DNA of 64,000 bases from Kitasatospora sp. NBC_00374. GTDB taxonomy: Bacteria; Actinomycetota; Actinomycetes; Streptomycetales; Streptomycetaceae. A model generated the notes under the pieces. That model had not been told where the DNA came from, did no database searches, and saw only the letters and a program-made list of their open reading frames with translations. Within the stretch, counting starts at the first letter, position 1; the number at the start of each line of letters is the position of its first letter. The translations under genes and the position numbers were made by a program. The stretch is taken from the NCBI RefSeq assembly GCF_041434935.1, contig NZ_CP107964.1:6617001-6681000 (forward strand), given 5' to 3'. Shown here piece by piece: positions 60,905 to 64,000 of the stretch.

Positions 60905-61174
60905 ATGACCCGGATCAGACTCCTCCTGACCGTCCTCCTGCTACCGGTCCTGCTGCCCGTCCGGCACGGCGGCCCGGTCCTGCGGTACCGGCTCGGACGG
61001 CTGCGCACCGCCCGGGCCGCCGGCGACCGGGGTGCGATCAGCATCGAACTGGCCCTCGCCGTGATCGTCATGGTGGCGATCGCCGGCGCCGTGCTCCTGG
61101 CGGTCAAGGCGCTGGCCGACAAAGCTACGGACAACATCCCGAAGGACCTTCCGCTCCCGGACAGAGCGGGATGA
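60905..61174 (+). CDS. Flp-like prepilin (small, 89 aa)
   Basis: An 89-residue protein. The leader is unusually long (about 42 residues, including a hydrophobic LLLTVLLLPVLLPV stretch). A prepilin-peptidase site reads DRG/AISIE with Glu at +5, then LALAVIVMVAIAGAVLLAVK. The mature part is about 47 residues, the size of Flp pilins. It is the best candidate for the pilus subunit of this locus. No prepilin peptidase gene is in the window. ATG 60905 has GGAG 7 nt upstream. Confidence 0.8.
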   Translation: MTRIRLLLTVLLLPVLLPVRHGGPVLRYRLGRLRTARAAGDRGAISIELALAVIVMVAIAGAVLLAVKALADKATDNIPKDLPLPDRAG

Positions 61175-61581
61175 TCCACCGCCCACGCGTGCTCCGTTCG
61201 CCCGAGCGGGGCGCGGTCGCCCTGAGCCTGGCGATCCTCTTCCCCACCGTGATGTTCATCGTGCTGATGGTGGTCCAGGCGTCGCTCTGGTGGTACGCCA
61301 GCCAGGCCGCCGTCGCCGCCGCGCGCGAGGGGGTCGAGGCCGGCCGGGTCCGGGGTGCCGCGCCCGCGGACGCGGACGCGCGGGTACGGGAGTTCCTCGG
61401 CCGTTTCGACAATCTGGCTCGGCTGGAACAGGTCTCGCACGACCGCTCCGATGCCGAGAACATGGAGGTCGTGGTGGAGGTCCGGACCCAGTCGGTGCTG
61501 CCCTTCGTCGACGGCCGGACGATCACCCGTACGGCCCGTGCGCCCCGCGAGCGCTTCACTGCGCCGGGAGTCACTCCGTGA
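61171..61581 (+). CDS. TadE-like pseudopilin
   Basis: A 136-residue protein with a short basic leader, ERG/AVALS and a hydrophobic helix (LAILFPTVMFIVLMVVQASL), then WWYASQAAVAAAREGVEAGR, a typical TadE segment. The +5 residue is Ser instead of Glu, which may weaken prepilin-peptidase processing or N-methylation. The mature domain follows to residue 136. ATG 61171 overlaps the prepilin gene's stop (ATGA). Confidence 0.85.
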   Translation: MIHRPRVLRSPERGAVALSLAILFPTVMFIVLMVVQASLWWYASQAAVAAAREGVEAGRVRGAAPADADARVREFLGRFDNLARLEQVSHDRSDAENMEVVVEVRTQSVLPFVDGRTITRTARAPRERFTAPGVTP

Positions 61582-62018
61582 CCGGGTGGCCCGGCCGGGG
61601 TAGCGATCGGGGCAGCGTGGCGGTCGAAGTCGCCCTGCTGGCACCGGTGCTGGTGGCGTTCGTGCTGATCGTGGTGGCCGCCGGCCGGGTGCAGACCACC
61701 GCGGGCGTGATCGACGCGGCCGCCCGGGCGGGCGCCCGGGCGGCCTCGCTCTCGCGGGACCGGGAAGGCGCCGGAGTGGCCGCCGCGGAAGCGGCGGCCG
61801 CGATGTTGGACGAGCGGCAGGTGAGATGCACCGTGGATCCGGACAGGATGCTCACGTACGGCACGATCAGCACCCCGACCGGGGAGGTCGGCACGGTGAC
61901 CGCGACGCTCAGCTGCGACGTGGCGCTCGGTGACCTGATGTATGTCGGCAGCCTGCCGGGGAAGACGACTGTCACCGGAACGTTCACCTCGGTGATCGAC
62001 CGGTACCGCGGCAACTGA
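61578..62018 (+). CDS. TadE/TadF-like pseudopilin
   Basis: A 146-residue protein. The leader ends DRG/SVAVE with Glu at +5, then a helix LLAPVLVAFVLIVVAAGRV. QTTAGVIDAAARAGARAASL is the conserved TadE helix, and two cysteines follow in the mature domain (QVRCTVDPD, LSCDVALG), probably a disulfide. GTG 61578 overlaps the previous stop. Minor pilins of this type are thought to initiate or stabilise Tad pili. Confidence 0.88.
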   Translation: MTGWPGRGSDRGSVAVEVALLAPVLVAFVLIVVAAGRVQTTAGVIDAAARAGARAASLSRDREGAGVAAAEAAAAMLDERQVRCTVDPDRMLTYGTISTPTGEVGTVTATLSCDVALGDLMYVGSLPGKTTVTGTFTSVIDRYRGN

Positions 62019-62039
62019 GCGGGGTGGGGGGAGATTTCG

Positions 62040-62489
62040 ATGAGGGTCCGGACCATCCGGACGATACGTGGCGACGGCGAGGACCGGGGCGCGATCTCCA
62101 CGTTCGTGGCGATCACCGCCGCCAGTCTGGTCGTGCTGCTCGGCATCGTGCTGGACCTCGGCGGCCGGCTGCGCACCATGGAGCAGACCGACGCGCTCGC
62201 GCAGGAGGCCGCCCGCGCGGCCGGCCAGCAGCTGGACCGCCGCGCCCTGCTGGAGGGCCGCGGCTACCAGGTGCTCCAGGCCGAGGCCGAGGCGGCGGCC
62301 AACGCCTACCTGGCGGGCCACCACCTGACGGCGCACGTCGAATTCCCCGACCCCCGCACCGTCGCGGTGCGCATCGACTCCACGTACGACACCAAGCTGC
62401 TCAGCCTGGTCAAAATCGACACCCTCCCGGTGCACGGGACCGGCAAGGCCGTCCTGGTGCACGGCGTCACGGAAGCGGAGAACGGCTGA
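62040..62489 (+). CDS. TadG-like pilus protein
   Basis: A 149-residue protein with EDRG/AISTF, a hydrophobic helix (VAITAASLVVLLGIVLDLGG) and a mature domain starting RLRTMEQTDALAQEAARAAG, characteristic of TadG-like proteins. It lacks the von Willebrand domain of longer TadG proteins. GGGGGGAG precedes ATG 62040. It overlaps the LysM gene by 1 nt, placing that gene in the operon. Confidence 0.85.
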   Translation: MRVRTIRTIRGDGEDRGAISTFVAITAASLVVLLGIVLDLGGRLRTMEQTDALAQEAARAAGQQLDRRALLEGRGYQVLQAEAEAAANAYLAGHHLTAHVEFPDPRTVAVRIDSTYDTKLLSLVKIDTLPVHGTGKAVLVHGVTEAENG

Positions 62490-64000
62490 TGGCCGCGCGA
62501 CGAGCCAACCACCATGCCCGCACCGCCGGTTCGGCACCGGCAGGCCCAGGTGGGCGCCGTCCGGTGCGGATCCGGCCGGCCCGCCGCCGCACCGCCGGGT
62601 CGGTGCTCGGCGCGTCCGGCGCCCTGATCGCCCTGCTCGGGCTGCTCGGCGCCGTTCCGGCCGTCCTGCTCTACGGCACCCTCGCGGTGATCGGCATGGG
62701 GGATCCGGTCGAGGGCGGTCTCGGCACCGTACTGACCAGCCCGGACGACGGCCGCCTGTTCCTGTGGGTGCTGGTCGCGGTGGGCTGGGTGGCCTGGCTC
62801 TGCTTCGCCGGCTCGGTGCTGCTGGAGATCCCCGCCCAGCTGCGCGGCCGGGTGGCCCGCCGGATCCCGGCGCTCGGCTGGAGCCAGCGGCTCGCCGCCG
62901 GACTGGTCGGCTCGGTGCTGGCCCTGCTCCCGGTGGCCGGCTCGGCCTTCGCCGCCGCGCCGGCCCACGTCCAGGCCGTCGCCCCCGCGCAGTTGGCGGC
63001 GGCGCCGCAGTACGCGCAGCTCACCGCCGTACCGGCGGCCGCGCCCGCCGCCGAGCCGCAGGCCGGCTACACCGTCCGCGACTCGCGGCCCGCCGACAGC
63101 CTCTGGTCGATCGCCGAACGCCAACTCGGCTCCGGTGAACGCTGGCAGGAGATCGCCAAGCTCAACAACGGCCGGGTGATGGACGATTCCGGCCTTCGCT
63201 TCGACGCCGACCGGCCGATCCAGCCGGGCTGGAAGCTGCTGATGCCGGCCGACGCCAGGGCCGACGACGCGCAGGGCGCCCCGGCCGCCGGGGCGTCCGC
63301 CGCACAGCCCGCCCCCGCCGTGCCGCACGCCGGCGGTTCGGTGACCGTCCACGAGGGCGACACGCTGTCCGCCATCGCCCAGCGGGAGTTGGGCTCCGCC
63401 GAGGCCTGGCCGCAGCTGTTCGACGCCAACAGGGGTGCCCGGTCGCCGGACGGCGAACGGCTCACCGATCCGGACGTCGTGGTGCCCGGCATGGTCCTGG
63501 CGATCCCGGGCGCCCCCGCGGCCCCCGCGCAGTCCACGCCGCCGACGGCCGAGGCACCCGCGCCCGCACCGGCCCCCGCTCCCGAATCGACGCCCGCCCC
63601 GGCCCCCGCACCGGCCTCGCCGGCCCCCGCGGAGAGCTCGGCCCCCGCCTCGACGGCTCCCGCCTCGCCGGCCCCCGCCGACACCGCCCCGGTCCCGGTC
63701 GCCGACCAGCACCGGGCCAAGCCCAGCGACGACTACTCGGTGGCCCTCGCCGCCTCCGGGATCAGCGTGCTGCTGGCCGCCGTCCTGATCGGCTCGGTGG
63801 CCCGCCGCCGCGCCGACCAGCAGCGCGCCCGCCGCCCCCGGCACCGGATCGCGCTGCCCGCCGCGCCCGCCGCGGCCTTCGAGGCCGAGCTGAAGGCCCG
63901 CCAGAGCAGCCCGGCCCTGGACCTGCTCAACCGGGCCCTGCGGACCCTGTCCCGCAACACCGTGCGCGGCGACAAGCGGCTGCCCGCCCTGGTCGCCGCC
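62489..64000 (+). CDS. LysM-domain membrane protein, 3' truncated
   Basis: The frame is open from ATG 62489 to the window end (504 codons). Two or three helices lie in the first 155 residues (VLGASGALIALLGLLGAVPA, FLWVLVAVGWVAWLC, LAAGLVGSVLALLPVAG). Two LysM motifs follow, GYTVRDSRPADSLWSIAERQ near 191 and SVTVHEGDTLSAIAQREL near 284, each about 55 residues long, then an Ala/Pro-rich linker and another helix (ALAASGISVLLAAVLIGSVA, about 417-436). In streptomycete Tad loci such proteins often end in a BTAD-type regulator domain. That part would lie beyond the window and is only a guess. Confidence 0.85.
   Translation, partial: MAARRANHHARTAGSAPAGPGGRRPVRIRPARRRTAGSVLGASGALIALLGLLGAVPAVLLYGTLAVIGMGDPVEGGLGTVLTSPDDGRLFLWVLVAVGWVAWLCFAGSVLLEIPAQLRGRVARRIPALGWSQRLAAGLVGSVLALLPVAGSAFAAAPAHVQAVAPAQLAAAPQYAQLTAVPAAAPAAEPQAGYTVRDSRPADSLWSIAERQLGSGERWQEIAKLNNGRVMDDSGLRFDADRPIQPGWKLLMPADARADDAQGAPAAGASAAQPAPAVPHAGGSVTVHEGDTLSAIAQRELGSAEAWPQLFDANRGARSPDGERLTDPDVVVPGMVLAIPGAPAAPAQSTPPTAEAPAPAPAPAPESTPAPAPAPASPAPAESSAPASTAPASPAPADTAPVPVADQHRAKPSDDYSVALAASGISVLLAAVLIGSVARRRADQQRARRPRHRIALPAAPAAAFEAELKARQSSPALDLLNRALRTLSRNTVRGDKRLPALVAA

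Overview
The window is very GC-rich, with almost pure G/C third codon positions, GTG and TTG starts, leaderless promoters, PucR and IclR regulators, a CCA-encoded tRNA-Leu(CAG) and many streptomycete-typical families (MAB_1171c-type membrane protein, SWIM plus DUF6493 pair, LysM protein beside a Tad pilus locus). It reads as chromosomal DNA of a streptomycete (Streptomyces or Kitasatospora). Neither end is natural: a catalase is cut on the left and a LysM membrane protein on the right. No transposase, integrase, phage gene, rRNA or CRISPR array was seen.

Region by region. 1-3.2 kb: catalase, an IclR regulator and a PNPOx-family flavoprotein. 3.2-8.0 kb: a four-gene operon (diiron ferritin-like oxygenase/hydrolase, FAD/2Fe-2S reductase, M24 peptidase-fold protein, EphD-like epoxide-hydrolase/SDR fusion) behind a near-palindromic operator. 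8.0-10.4 kb: a DUF6545 membrane protein, an ImmA/IrrE-type metallopeptidase and an XRE regulator. 10.4-14.5 kb: the most unusual locus, with three tandem, near-identical 31-33-residue peptide genes, a PqqD-domain/HExxH membrane protein and a large TPR protein. It looks like an undescribed RiPP or peptide-signal system. 14.5-23.4 kb: purine catabolism (XdhC, NCS2 purine permease, three-subunit xanthine dehydrogenase, divergent PucR). 23.6-29 kb: a NodB-NodC-like deacetylase/glycosyltransferase fusion, an acyltransferase-3 and a membrane-anchored esterase. 29.2-33.2 kb: a sugar ABC importer with a ROK kinase, in frcBCAK order. 33.2-37.1 kb: tRNA-Leu, gamma-glutamyltransferase, exonuclease III and a secreted anchored protein. 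37.1-38.7 kb: lysoplasmalogenase plus a fatty-acid-hydroxylase-fold protein, possibly an ether-lipid cleavage pair. 38.8-45.1 kb: a DUF2398-like orphan, a cold-shock-like protein, a leaderless poly-cysteine small ORF ahead of a sulfite-oxidase-type molybdoenzyme, TetR, a scramblase-like protein and thioesterase II. 45.2-52.8 kb: SWIM and DUF6493 proteins, DUF389, an MBL-fold NAPE-PLD-like enzyme, MaoC hydratase and a flavin-binding protein. 53.0-64.0 kb: a degenerate caspase-like protein and a Tad/Flp pilus operon.

How genes work together. The purine block imports and oxidises purines under likely PucR control. The Tad block makes a surface pilus: CpaF motor, TadB/TadC platform, CpaE-like and SAF proteins, one Flp-like prepilin and three TadE/TadG pseudopilins; no prepilin peptidase lies in the window. 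The diiron protein and reductase of the 3.3-8 kb operon are a plausible oxygenase/electron-donor pair acting on a lipid that the hydrolase and dehydrogenase then process.

All functional names rest on motif recognition by eye; no database search was run.
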